DNA of 36,385 nucleotides from an uncultured Lachnospiraceae bacterium. Lineage in GTDB: Bacteria > Bacillota > Clostridia > Lachnospirales > Lachnospiraceae. Each line of letters begins with the position of its first letter. The first letter of the stretch is position 1. This document shows positions 25,758-33,280 of the stretch, piece by piece. The DNA is taken from contig CAJKQE010000015.1 in NCBI GenBank assembly GCA_905201915.1, positions 1 to 36,385 of the forward strand. Reading direction: 5' to 3'. The position numbers and the translations under genes were made by a program. The notes beneath the pieces are model-generated. The model was given only the letters and a program-made list of their open reading frames with translations, had not been told where the DNA came from and did not search any database.

Positions 25758-25913
25758 AAACGGAGCTATCGCATTAAGTTCATATCCAGAATATTTATAC
25801 ATTTTACGCTCAGCCTGCGCTCGTTTTGAGCTTACAATCTCAAATCGTGCTGGACAAATTCGCTAAAAGTGTATAAATATTTCTGAATAATGTTTAAAGT
25901 GACAGCCCCGTTT
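25758..25913. repeat. 156-bp near-complete imperfect palindrome (foldback)
   Basis: The whole gap between two convergent genes folds on itself. Outer arms AAACGGAGCTATC (from 25758) and GACAGCCCCGTTT (to 25913) pair. A middle block CAGAATATTTATACA (25787-25801) pairs with TGTATAAATATTTCTG (25870-25885), and an inner block TTTTGAG pairs with CTCAAA around the loop CTTACAAT (25831-25838). Arms are about 75 bases with scattered mismatches and one-base indels, the pattern of an old foldback element. It overlaps the stop of the minus-strand gene and could terminate both transcripts. Confidence 0.75.
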
Positions 25914-26364
25914 ATTTTTGAGCGGATGTAACTTTTTCTTTCATTCGTTGGAACCAGCCTTTTTTCTTAGCCGGAGGTGTGAGAGAACCGCGAAGACCTC
26001 TTACTCCTACAATGTAGATACCGCTTACATCAGCTTTAATTTCTTTTTTTACAGGAATTAAGTCAAATATTGCTTCGTCAGCTACTAAAGTCATAATCTT
26101 TGGTCCGATTTTGGCTTTTACGATAGGCAGCTTAGAACGGCGCATAAGCTTTGGAGTCTGGTCGATAACCATCTGCGGCAGACCGGATTGCTTAATAGGC
26201 AGACGCTTTTTATCAATGATCAGCATTGTCATAGTCTGCTTCATGGCATCCATCTGTACCTGTTGTTCTTCCTGTTTTTTCTGAGCCTTTTTTCCAAGGA
26301 AAAAGAGAACAATAATAGCGATGATTAAAATAACCAAAACAACCAGAAGTATTTTCGTAAGCAT
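25912..26364 (-). CDS. Uncharacterised single-pass membrane protein
   Basis: I do not recognise this 150-residue protein. An N-terminal transmembrane helix (about residues 4-24) is followed by a lysine- and glutamine-rich stretch likely to form a short coiled coil (25-50). A compact region of basic and hydrophobic beta-like segments comes next (55-130; for example RRSKLPIVKAKIGPKIMTLV and SGIYIVGVRGLRG). The tail is basic and tryptophan-containing (KKKGWFQRMKEK). With no signal cleavage site, the bulk would face the cytoplasm if the positive-inside rule holds. AGGAGG lies 9 bases before its ATG and a good minus-strand promoter lies upstream, so it is a real gene. It is divergent from the exported isomerase gene. 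Function unknown. Confidence 0.75.
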   Translation of the reverse strand: MLTKILLVVLVILIIAIIVLFFLGKKAQKKQEEQQVQMDAMKQTMTMLIIDKKRLPIKQSGLPQMVIDQTPKLMRRSKLPIVKAKIGPKIMTLVADEAIFDLIPVKKEIKADVSGIYIVGVRGLRGSLTPPAKKKGWFQRMKEKVTSAQK

Positions 26365-26407
26365 TTCTGTTAATCCTCCTATTATTTCAGTAATTCATAC
26401 TTAGAAT

Positions 26408-26436
26408 ATTCTAGCACCCTTTTATGGAAAAGGCAA
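26408..26436 (-). promoter_or_regulatory. Promoter for the minus-strand membrane protein gene
   Basis: On the minus strand: TTGCCT (complement of 26431-26436), 17 bases, TAGAAT (complement of 26408-26413). Confidence 0.6.
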
Positions 26437-26476
26437 CTAAAAATCCCTTGAAACCTTTTCTTTTTCAGCTGTAATG

Positions 26477-26485
26477 TGGTATAAT
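26477..26485 (+). promoter_or_regulatory. Extended -10 promoter for the exported isomerase gene
   Basis: TGG followed by a perfect TATAAT (26480-26485) forms an extended -10 element 42 bases upstream of the ATG. The -35 region is T-rich and not conserved. Confidence 0.6.
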
Positions 26486-26526
26486 TGCTTTTGCATATTA
26501 ATTTTAAATGGAGAGGAAATAAAAGC

Positions 26527-27702
26527 ATGAAGAAAAAAATGGTAATCCTTCTGCTGACATTGGGAATTCTCGGTACAGCAATGGGATGTGGTGAAAAGAA
26601 AGATAAAACAGAAGATAAAGAAGGGACAAAAACAGAACAGTCTTCACAAGAAGATTTTAAACTGACAAATAAAGATGGAAAAGTAGTAGCAGTTGATGTT
26701 GATAATATAGAAAATTATATTACTTTAGGAGAATATAAAAACCTTCAGGTGACAGAAGCACCGAAAGCTGCTGTGACAGACGAAGAAGTGGAAAACAGTA
26801 TTCATTATACACTTATGACAGGTTATGATCAGGTGGAAGTAACAGAGGACAGAGCTGTTCAGCAGGATGACACTGTAAATATTGATTTCACAGGTTATAT
26901 GGACGGTGAGGAATTTGACGGTGGTTCTGCACAGGGTGAGGATTTGCGCATCGGCTCTGGCTCTATGATTGAAGGTTTTGAAGATGGTCTGATCGGACAC
27001 AAAAAGGGGGAAGAGGTAACTCTAGACCTGACTTTTCCAACAGATTACAAAGTAGAGGAAATGCAGGGAAAAGCAGCACAGTTCAAGATAAAAATTAACA
27101 GTATTTCTCAGGTGCCGGAGCTTACTGACGAATGGGCGGCTGCAAATACAGATTATAAGACTGCGGAAGAATTCAGAACAGCACAAAAAGATATGATGCA
27201 GAAAAGTATCGATTTAGAATATGAAGGTCAGGTAAAATCCGATTTATTTGCTATGGTTGTAGAGGCTACGGAGTTTAAAGAATATCCGGAAGCTCTTTTA
27301 GAACAGGGCAAAAAAGATGTAAGAAATAGAATGGATCAGATGTATCAGGCACAGTTCCAGATAACTTTAGACGAATATATAAAACAGCAGGAAATTTCTG
27401 ATGAGGAAGTAGAAAAAGTATTGACAGAATCTGCACAGACATATTTACAGCAAAACTTAATTGTACAGGCTATTTTCAATGCCGAAGGAATTGAGTTAAG
27501 CGAAGAAGATTATACAGCAGAAGAGGCAAAATTTGCAGAATTAAATGGATTTCCTGATGCAGAGACTATGAAAATGTATTATGGTGATTTAAATGTATTA
27601 AAGGATAGTGTACTTTGGAATAAGGCATGTGATGTTATTATGGGAACTGCCACAGTAACAGAACAGGAGCCGGAAGCTGATACAGAGGCTACTCAGGAAT
27701 AG
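26527..27702 (+). CDS. Trigger-factor-like peptidyl-prolyl isomerase lipoprotein
   Basis: This is a lipid-anchored folding helper, probably outside the membrane. From ATG 26527 the protein has 391 residues. A signal ends in the lipobox AMGC (C21), followed by an acidic/threonine-rich linker, then an FKBP-type isomerase domain (about 80-185; VNIDFTGYMDGEEFDGG and IGSGSMIEGFEDGLIG are classic). The C-terminal helical region (about 190-380) resembles the trigger factor C-terminal chaperone domain. The ribosome-binding N-terminal domain of true trigger factor is missing. It is therefore an export-adapted relative, like PrsA in role. A longer frame starting at 26485 was rejected because it begins inside the -10 box. 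GGAGAGG lies upstream of the chosen ATG. Confidence 0.9.
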   Translation: MKKKMVILLLTLGILGTAMGCGEKKDKTEDKEGTKTEQSSQEDFKLTNKDGKVVAVDVDNIENYITLGEYKNLQVTEAPKAAVTDEEVENSIHYTLMTGYDQVEVTEDRAVQQDDTVNIDFTGYMDGEEFDGGSAQGEDLRIGSGSMIEGFEDGLIGHKKGEEVTLDLTFPTDYKVEEMQGKAAQFKIKINSISQVPELTDEWAAANTDYKTAEEFRTAQKDMMQKSIDLEYEGQVKSDLFAMVVEATEFKEYPEALLEQGKKDVRNRMDQMYQAQFQITLDEYIKQQEISDEEVEKVLTESAQTYLQQNLIVQAIFNAEGIELSEEDYTAEEAKFAELNGFPDAETMKMYYGDLNVLKDSVLWNKACDVIMGTATVTEQEPEADTEATQE

Positions 27703-27711
27703 TAAAGAAAG

Positions 27712-27755
27712 ACCGCAGACAAACACGGAGGATAAAGGGTGTGTCTGCGGTTTAT
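27712..27755 (+). terminator. Terminator after the isomerase gene
   Basis: ACCGCAGAC (27712-27720) pairs perfectly with GTCTGCGGT (27743-27751), then TTATT. Inner CAC/GTG pairing adds stability. Confidence 0.8.
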
Positions 27756-27777
27756 TGTGTAATAGGAGACAAAAGAG

Positions 27778-28899
27778 ATGAAGACAAAAACAAGGCGAAT
27801 ATTAGGACTTTTTCTTTCAATGTTGCTTCTGGTTGTACCTCTTTTGGGGTGCAAAGAGGAAAAAATTCAGGGAAATGTGAATTCTGATATTGCACAGAAT
27901 GCACAGGCGGCAGGTGGTCTTACCATTCATTATCTGGACGTAGGGCAGGGAAATGCCATATTGCTCCAATCAGAGGGACAATCCATGCTTATAGATGGAG
28001 GAGCAAGGAAAAGTTCTTCTTTTGTGGTAAGTTATCTGGAAAAACAGAATATTAAAAAGCTGGATTATGTATTGATTTCTCATTTCGATGAAGACCATTT
28101 AGCAGGTGCAGTGGGTGCTTTGCATAAATTTCCGGTAAATACATTAATTACACCAGATTATGAGGCTGACTCTAATATTTTTCAATCTTATAAAAAAATA
28201 GTACAAGAAAAGGGGTACGAAGCAGTTCATCCTAAGCAAGGACAGGAATTTTCTCTGGGAAGTGCAAAATTTCGGATTATTTCCCCTGTAGCTTATGGGC
28301 ATGAGGATGAAAATCAAGACTCGGTAGGAGTTATTTTAGAAAATGGAGAACAGAAATTTTTTATTGGCGGAGACATTGGGCTGGAAAGTGAAAAAGAAAT
28401 TTTAGACTCCGGTGCGGATATTCAGGCAGATGTTATGCTGATGAATCATCATGGTTCTCATGTGAGTGAAGAGTTTTTTAAGAAGATATCGCCTTCTTAT
28501 AGTGTGATTAGCTGTGGAAAAGATAATAAATATGGGCATCCAAGAGAAGATACCATGGAACTTTTAAAGAAATATGATATACCGGTATTTCGTACAGATT
28601 TACAGGGAACGATTCTTATGTACAGCAATGGAAAAGAATTGACATTTGAAAAGGAACCTTGTAATGATTATACTCCGGGGGATAGAAATGGAGAAACAGA
28701 AGAGCCGGATACACAGGATTTTGACAATAGCAATGAGCAGGAATGTGACTTTGTTTTAAATGCACATACAAAGAAAATTCATAAAAAGGACTGTTCTTCC
28801 GTGGGAAAGATGTCAGAGGAGAACAGAAGCTATTATAAAGGAGATATTCAGACTTTATTTGATGCAGGATATAATGCCTGCAAAAGTTGTAATCCATAA
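27778..28899 (+). CDS. MBL-fold lipoprotein, ComEC C-terminal-like, with Cys-rich tail
   Basis: This is a predicted extracellular, lipid-anchored metallo-hydrolase (373 residues). The lipobox is LLGC with C25. A beta-lactamase-fold domain of the ComEC/Rec2 type (about 47-285) shows YLDVGQGNAILL, LIDGGA, the metal motif SHFDEDH (H102, D104, D106, H107), and later MNHHGSH and GHPRED. The C-terminal tail (about 320-373) has a short domain with one His and three Cys (KIHKKDCSSV ... YNACKSCNP), a module often added to such proteins and likely to bind a metal. In ComEC the related domain is thought to degrade one DNA strand; here the substrate is unknown. It follows the isomerase terminator and precedes the ABC transporter by 32 bases. 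Confidence 0.88.
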   Translation: MKTKTRRILGLFLSMLLLVVPLLGCKEEKIQGNVNSDIAQNAQAAGGLTIHYLDVGQGNAILLQSEGQSMLIDGGARKSSSFVVSYLEKQNIKKLDYVLISHFDEDHLAGAVGALHKFPVNTLITPDYEADSNIFQSYKKIVQEKGYEAVHPKQGQEFSLGSAKFRIISPVAYGHEDENQDSVGVILENGEQKFFIGGDIGLESEKEILDSGADIQADVMLMNHHGSHVSEEFFKKISPSYSVISCGKDNKYGHPREDTMELLKKYDIPVFRTDLQGTILMYSNGKELTFEKEPCNDYTPGDRNGETEEPDTQDFDNSNEQECDFVLNAHTKKIHKKDCSSVGKMSEENRSYYKGDIQTLFDAGYNACKSCNP

Positions 28900-28931
28900 A
28901 AAGAAGGAAATGATACAAAGGAGAATAGGAA

Positions 28932-30665
28932 ATGAAAAAGACATTAAAGCAATTGGCAGGTTATTATAAGCCCTATAAAGGACTTTTCTTTTCAGACCTG
29001 TTTTTCGCAGTTTTAGGTGCGGGGATTACTTTGGTAATTCCTCTGCTGGTGCGCTATATTACAAGTAATGTAGTGTATTATCCGGTTGATAAAGCAGTAA
29101 GTGTAATTATAAAACTGGGGATTTTTATGATTGCCCTGGTGCTTTTAGAAACATTTTGTAACTTTTATATTGCTTATTATGGACACCTGATGGGAGCCCA
29201 TATTGAGAGGGATATGCGAAACGAGATTTTCAGCCATTATCAAAAGTTGTCCTTTTCGTTTTTTGATAACCAGAAGGTAGGACAGTTGCTTTCCAGAGTA
29301 ACTTCAGACTTATTTGAAATCAGCGAACTTTTGCATCACGGGCCGGAGGATTTAATTATTTCCATTATTAAATTTGTAGGTGCATTTGTCATTTTGCTGT
29401 TTATTAATGTCAGGCTGGCATTGACTGCCTTTTTCTTTATTCCATTTTTGATTTTGTATGCTCTTTATTTTAACCGTAAGATGGAAACGGCATTTCGAAG
29501 AAACAGAGCGCGTATCGCTGATATTAACACACAGATTGAAGACAGCCTTTCTGGAATTCGTGTGGTAAAATCCTTTGCAAACGAACAGGAAGAAATGAGG
29601 AAATTCAAAATTGGAAATCAGCGTTTTGTAGAGTCGAAGAAGCAGAGCTATCAGTATATGGGTACTTACTATTCCGGAATGGGAGCTTTTACTACGTTGA
29701 TTACCATTGTAGTTCTTTTGGTAGGAGCATTTTCACTTACAAAAGGACAGATGCCTGTGGAGGATTTGGTAACGGTTCTTTTATATATCAATAACTTTAC
29801 AGAGCCAGTGAAAAAGCTGATTAACTTTACAGAGCAGTTCCAAAATGGGTACAGTGGATATGTGCGCTTCCGTGAAATTATGGAGGTAGAGCCGGATATT
29901 ACAGATAGCAAAGATGCCTGTGAACTTACAGATGTAAAAGGTGCGATTGATTTTGAAAATGTTTCTTTTTCTTATGAAGGAAACAAAGAACAGGTATTGA
30001 AAAATGTAAATCTAAAGGTGAATGCTGGAGAGTATGTGGCTTTAGTAGGTGGTTCAGGAGCGGGAAAGACAACCCTTTGCAGCTTAATTCCTCGTTTCTA
30101 TGATGTGACAGAGGGAAGAGTTTTACTGGATGGGCAGGACATCAGACAGATTAAGCTACATAGCCTGCGAAGAAAAATTGGTATTGTACAGCAGGATGTT
30201 TATTTATTTGCAGGAACAGTTATGGAAAACATTCGATATGGAAAACCCGATGCCACAGATGAAGAAGTGATACAGGCTGCCAAAGCTGCCAATGCTCATG
30301 ATTTTATTATGGAGCTGGATAATGGCTATCATACAGATATTGGACAAAGAGGTGTGAAACTTTCAGGCGGACAGAAACAAAGACTTTCCATTGCCAGAGT
30401 TTTCCTGAAAAATCCACCAATTTTGATTTTTGACGAGGCAACGTCAGCTCTTGATAATGAGAGCGAAAAAATTGTGCAGGATTCTTTAGAGAAGCTTTCA
30501 GCAGACAGAACTACTTTTGTAATTGCTCACAGACTTTCTACAATCAGAAAAGCCCAGAGAATTCTGGTATTGACAGAGGATGGAATTGCAGAGGAAGGAA
30601 CTCATCAGGAGCTTATGGAGAAAGAAGGAATTTACAGCAGTCTTTATAAACTTTCGTTTTCATGA
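28932..30665 (+). CDS. ABC exporter, fused permease/ATPase
   Basis: This half-transporter forms a homo- or heterodimer that exports a drug, lipid or peptide. About six transmembrane helices (residues 15-310) are followed by a nucleotide-binding domain. That domain has Walker A GGSGAGKTTL (K379), the signature LSGGQKQRLS (about 477), Walker B ILIFDEATSALD (D501, E502) and the switch histidine in VIAHRLSTI. Length 577 residues is typical of the MsbA/LmrA-type family. All catalytic residues are present, so it could work as a homodimer; no second half is encoded next to it. AAAGGAG precedes the ATG. The substrate cannot be told. Confidence 0.93.
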   Translation: MKKTLKQLAGYYKPYKGLFFSDLFFAVLGAGITLVIPLLVRYITSNVVYYPVDKAVSVIIKLGIFMIALVLLETFCNFYIAYYGHLMGAHIERDMRNEIFSHYQKLSFSFFDNQKVGQLLSRVTSDLFEISELLHHGPEDLIISIIKFVGAFVILLFINVRLALTAFFFIPFLILYALYFNRKMETAFRRNRARIADINTQIEDSLSGIRVVKSFANEQEEMRKFKIGNQRFVESKKQSYQYMGTYYSGMGAFTTLITIVVLLVGAFSLTKGQMPVEDLVTVLLYINNFTEPVKKLINFTEQFQNGYSGYVRFREIMEVEPDITDSKDACELTDVKGAIDFENVSFSYEGNKEQVLKNVNLKVNAGEYVALVGGSGAGKTTLCSLIPRFYDVTEGRVLLDGQDIRQIKLHSLRRKIGIVQQDVYLFAGTVMENIRYGKPDATDEEVIQAAKAANAHDFIMELDNGYHTDIGQRGVKLSGGQKQRLSIARVFLKNPPILIFDEATSALDNESEKIVQDSLEKLSADRTTFVIAHRLSTIRKAQRILVLTEDGIAEEGTHQELMEKEGIYSSLYKLSFS

Positions 30666-30702
30666 TACAATGAAAAAAATGCAGGGAAAGGAATGGTTGA
30701 AT

Positions 30703-31893
30703 ATGATAGCAGACAAAATGAAGGCATTAGTGAACAACAGTTCAGCAATTCGCGCAATGTTTGAAGAAGGAAAAAAATTGGTAGAGGAATACGGCGCAGA
30801 AAACGTTTATGACTTTAGTCTTGGAAATCCTAATGTGCCTGCACCGATTGAAGTTCAGGAGGCAATGTGCGAAATTGCGAAGGAAGAAGATCCGGTTGTT
30901 CTTCATGGTTATATGAGTAACAGTGGATACGAAGATGTAAGACAGGCAGTAGCAGAGTCCTTAAATAACAGATTTGATACTTCCTTTGAAAAAGAAAATA
31001 TCGTTATGACAGTAGGCGCTGCCGGGGGCTTAAATGTAATTTTAAAAACATTGTTAAATCCGCAGGATGAGGTTGTGGTGATTGCACCTTATTTTGGAGA
31101 ATACAATGCTTATGTGTCTAATTATGATGGGATTGTAGTGGTAGTAAGCCCTGATACAAGAGATTTTCAACCGAATTTAAAGGAACTGGAGGAGAAGCTG
31201 ACAAAGCGAACCAAAGCAGTTATTATTAATTCTCCTAACAATCCTACCGGTGTAGTTTATTCAGAAGAGACTATCCAAAAACTGGCAGATATTTTAAGAA
31301 AAAAACAGCAAGAATTTCAAACAGATATTTATCTGATTTCAGATGAACCTTATCGTGAGCTGGTCTATGATGGTGTGGAAGTTCCGTATTTGACAAAATA
31401 TTATGACAATACTATTGTAGGATATTCTTTCAGTAAATCTCTTTCCCTGCCGGGTGAAAGAATTGGTTATCTTGTCATTCCAAAGGAAGCGGCAGATGCA
31501 GAGGAAATTCAGGCAGCGGCTAACGTGGCAACCAGAATTTTAGGGTATGTAAATGCGCCTTCTTTCATGCAGAAAGTTGTTGCCAGATGTCTGGGCGCAA
31601 AGGCAGATGTGCCCTATTATAATCGAAACCGTGAAACATTGTATCGTGCACTTGTAGAAATGGGATTTCATTGTATTAAACCGGAAGGAGCATTTTATCT
31701 TTTTGTAAAATCTCCGGTAGAAGATGAAAAGAAGTTTTGTGAAGCAGCGAAAAAATATCATATTCTTATTGTACCGGGTTCTTCTTTTTCCTGCCCCGGA
31801 TATGTAAGAATTGCCTATTGTGTTTCTTATGAGACAATTTTGAATTCTCTGGATAGCTTTAGAAGGTTAGCCGAGGAATTCCATACAAAGTGA
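30703..31893 (+). CDS. PLP-dependent class I aminotransferase
   Basis: This cytoplasmic transaminase of fold type I has 396 residues when started at ATG 30703. It shows DFSLGNPNVPAP at the N-terminus, NSPNNPTGVVYS for the substrate loop, SDEPYREL for the PLP-contacting aspartate and tyrosine, and the Schiff-base lysine K245 in YSFSKSLSLPGERIGY. The C-terminal arginine is in GYVRIAYC. The family is AspB-like, and sequence does not separate aspartate, aromatic or alanine use. A longer frame starting at 30580 would overlap the ABC gene by 86 bases and lacks a ribosome site; AAAGGA at 30687-30692 supports 30703. Confidence 0.9.
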   Translation: MIADKMKALVNNSSAIRAMFEEGKKLVEEYGAENVYDFSLGNPNVPAPIEVQEAMCEIAKEEDPVVLHGYMSNSGYEDVRQAVAESLNNRFDTSFEKENIVMTVGAAGGLNVILKTLLNPQDEVVVIAPYFGEYNAYVSNYDGIVVVVSPDTRDFQPNLKELEEKLTKRTKAVIINSPNNPTGVVYSEETIQKLADILRKKQQEFQTDIYLISDEPYRELVYDGVEVPYLTKYYDNTIVGYSFSKSLSLPGERIGYLVIPKEAADAEEIQAAANVATRILGYVNAPSFMQKVVARCLGAKADVPYYNRNRETLYRALVEMGFHCIKPEGAFYLFVKSPVEDEKKFCEAAKKYHILIVPGSSFSCPGYVRIAYCVSYETILNSLDSFRRLAEEFHTK

Positions 31894-31912
31894 GAGAAGG
31901 AGCGGGTGGAAT

Positions 31913-32344
31913 ATGACGAAAAGGGAGTTCTTAGAAGAATTAAAAGAGGCATTAAGTGAACAGCTTCCGCAGAATCAAGTGGCGGAGCATGTGTCGTATT
32001 ATATGAACTATATAGAGGAACGAAAGAGAAGCGGAAGCAGCGAAGATGAAGTTTTAGATATGTTGGGAGATCCTCGTCTGATTGCCAGAACAATTCTGGA
32101 TACTACACCCGGCAGTAAAGACAATCAGAATTATTTCTATGAGCAGACTATGCAGGATGCACAAAGTGAAGTAGAGAAAAAGGGATTATCCAATAAAGCA
32201 AGAAAGTATCTTTATATAGGAATTGCTATTGCAGTTATATTTCTGATTATTTCACTTATTACAACTTTGTTATCTTTTTTACTGCCTATTTTACTGCCTG
32301 TAATATTGATATTCGTTGTGATTTCTATTATACGAAAGCGGTAA
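31913..32344 (+). CDS. DUF1700 (HAAS) family membrane protein
   Basis: This 143-residue protein has an N-terminal helical HAAS domain (about 1-65), with the usual MTKREFLEELKEAL start and the LGDPRLIARTIL motif. A charged linker and a strongly hydrophobic C-terminus (about 98-138, probably two membrane passes) follow. DUF1700 proteins usually sit next to a PadR-type regulator and take part in membrane-linked signalling or envelope stress. Here no PadR gene is adjacent, and it follows the aminotransferase by 19 bases. GGAGCGGG forms the ribosome site. Role unknown. Confidence 0.82.
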   Translation: MTKREFLEELKEALSEQLPQNQVAEHVSYYMNYIEERKRSGSSEDEVLDMLGDPRLIARTILDTTPGSKDNQNYFYEQTMQDAQSEVEKKGLSNKARKYLYIGIAIAVIFLIISLITTLLSFLLPILLPVILIFVVISIIRKR

Positions 32345-32353
32345 AAATAAAAA

Positions 32354-32386
32354 GAAATCCCTCATAGGGGAGCTATGAGGGATTTC
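32354..32386. terminator. 14-bp perfect hairpin after the DUF1700 gene
   Basis: GAAATCCCTCATAG (32354-32367) pairs perfectly with CTATGAGGGATTTC (32373-32386) around GGGGA. On the plus strand no T-run follows, while on the minus strand a T-run does (complement of AAAAATAAAAA just before). It may stop both directions, or mainly minus-strand transcripts. Confidence 0.65.
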
Positions 32387-32628
32387 GAGGGGAGTATAAA
32401 TAATTAAATAAGGGGTTATAATGTAAAAAAAATTTTTGAAGGGTAAATTCTTTTTACAACCCATATTATAATATAAAAGGAAAAAAAAAGCAATAATATT
32501 ATTTTTTTGTTAGAAAATTGTTAAAATTTAAGAAATATCAATTTAATATATTTTCCTGAGAATATTATTTTTGATTACAGAGATAATAAGATTGTAATTA
32601 AAAATTTTTATTCAGGAGGTATTCCATC
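32387..32628. other. AT-rich non-coding gap before the Asn-rich peptide gene
   Basis: This roughly 240-base stretch is extremely AT-rich and holds no credible coding frame. It contains a possible weak hairpin (GTAAAAA 32423-32429 with TTTTTAC 32451-32457, flanked by GGGTT/AACCC) and, toward the end, the promoter candidates and AGGAGG (32614-32619) of the next gene. Confidence 0.6.
32560..32588 (+). promoter_or_regulatory. Candidate forespore (sigma-G/F-like) promoter
   Basis: GAATA (32560-32564), 17 bases, GATAATA (32582-32588) differs from the sigma-G pattern GnATR-N18-CATnnTA only by a G for the first C and one base of spacing. An alternative sigma-A reading exists: TTGATT (32571-32576), 16 bases, TGTAAT (32593-32598). 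AT-rich surroundings make chance matches likely. Confidence 0.3.
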
Positions 32629-32808
32629 ATGGCAAAAAACATGAACAACACAAATAAGAACAAAGCAACATCTAACACAAATAATATGAATAATGCAAAC
32701 AAATCCGCTGCATCTAACAGCAAAAATTCAACAAACTCATCTAATAGAAATGCAGCAGACAAAAACGCAGCAGATAAAAACAATTCTAAATCAGAATATA
32801 GTTATTAA
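32629..32808 (+). CDS. Asn-rich 59-residue small protein
   Basis: This small gene has a perfect AGGAGG 9 bases before the ATG and a strong terminator after the stop, so it is very likely expressed. The product is low complexity: 19 of 59 residues are Asn, 10 Ser, 8 Lys, with Ala and Thr. There is no hydrophobic segment, Cys or Trp. The net charge is about +6. A short tandem repeat NAADKNAADKN lies near 41-51, and the end is SEYSY. It is not a match to alpha/beta-type SASPs. The composition recalls Asn/Gln-rich gamma-type SASPs and small coat proteins of spore formers, but I see no defining motif. It stands alone between the DUF1700 and rhodanese genes. Confidence 0.75.
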   Translation: MAKNMNNTNKNKATSNTNNMNNANKSAASNSKNSTNSSNRNAADKNAADKNNSKSEYSY

Positions 32809-32824
32809 AAAAAGCCCCCCTTGC

Positions 32825-32859
32825 AGGAAACTTCGGTCTTACCGGAGTTTCCTTTTTTT
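32825..32859 (+). terminator. Terminator after the Asn-rich peptide gene
   Basis: AGGAAACTTCGG (32825-32836) pairs with CCGGAGTTTCCT (32842-32853) around TCTTA, followed by a run of seven Ts. Confidence 0.92.
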
Positions 32860-32936
32860 CTTGCGAAAAACTTATTTCCATACAAGAAAATAAACCTATT
32901 GCTGCATATACTAATAATAAAAGAAAAGGAATGAGA

Positions 32937-33272
32937 ATGATGCTGAGTATTGATACAATTTCAGCAGGAGAATTAGATGTTTATGTGGGCAGACAGGATG
33001 CCATTATTATAGATTTACGAGATGTAGAGGAGTATGAAATAAGTCATTTGAAAACTGCCATAAATATTCCATATAGGGAAATTCAAAAGTGCAGAAGGCT
33101 TCCAAAGGGGAAATTGCTGGTGTTGTACTGCAGTCGTGGAAGCAGCAGCCTTTTTGCGGCAAGAGAGCTTATGAAAATGGGATACAGGGTGAAATCTGTG
33201 GTAGGAGGCATACGATGTTATAAAGGTTCTAACTTGTATTTTTCCAACGGGCATAGTAAAATAAAAAAATGA
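32937..33272 (+). CDS. Single-domain rhodanese-like protein
   Basis: This is a small cytoplasmic sulfurtransferase-like protein of about 111 residues. The N-terminal region has IIIDLRDVEEYEISHLKTA, the usual entry to the fold. The active-site loop is YCSRGSSS with cysteine C65 (CxRGxxS), compatible with sulfur transfer, and VVGGIRCYKG closes the fold. A second cysteine sits in that last motif. I prefer ATG 32937 (or 32940), because AAAGGA at 32925-32930 touches the earlier ATG at 32931. Neighbours give no pathway. It could act in thiol or sulfur relay, tRNA thiolation or cyanide detoxification. Confidence 0.85.
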   Translation: MMLSIDTISAGELDVYVGRQDAIIIDLRDVEEYEISHLKTAINIPYREIQKCRRLPKGKLLVLYCSRGSSSLFAARELMKMGYRVKSVVGGIRCYKGSNLYFSNGHSKIKK

Positions 33273-33280
33273 ATAAATAA

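Noticed and set aside
26485..26526. Longer start for the isomerase lipoprotein
   Set aside because: It begins inside the TATAAT box and would bury the signal peptide. ATG 26527 gives a clean lipoprotein signal.
30580..30702. Aminotransferase frame extended into the ABC gene
   Set aside because: It would overlap the ABC ATPase end by 86 bases without a ribosome site. Family homology starts at the MIADKMK near 30703.
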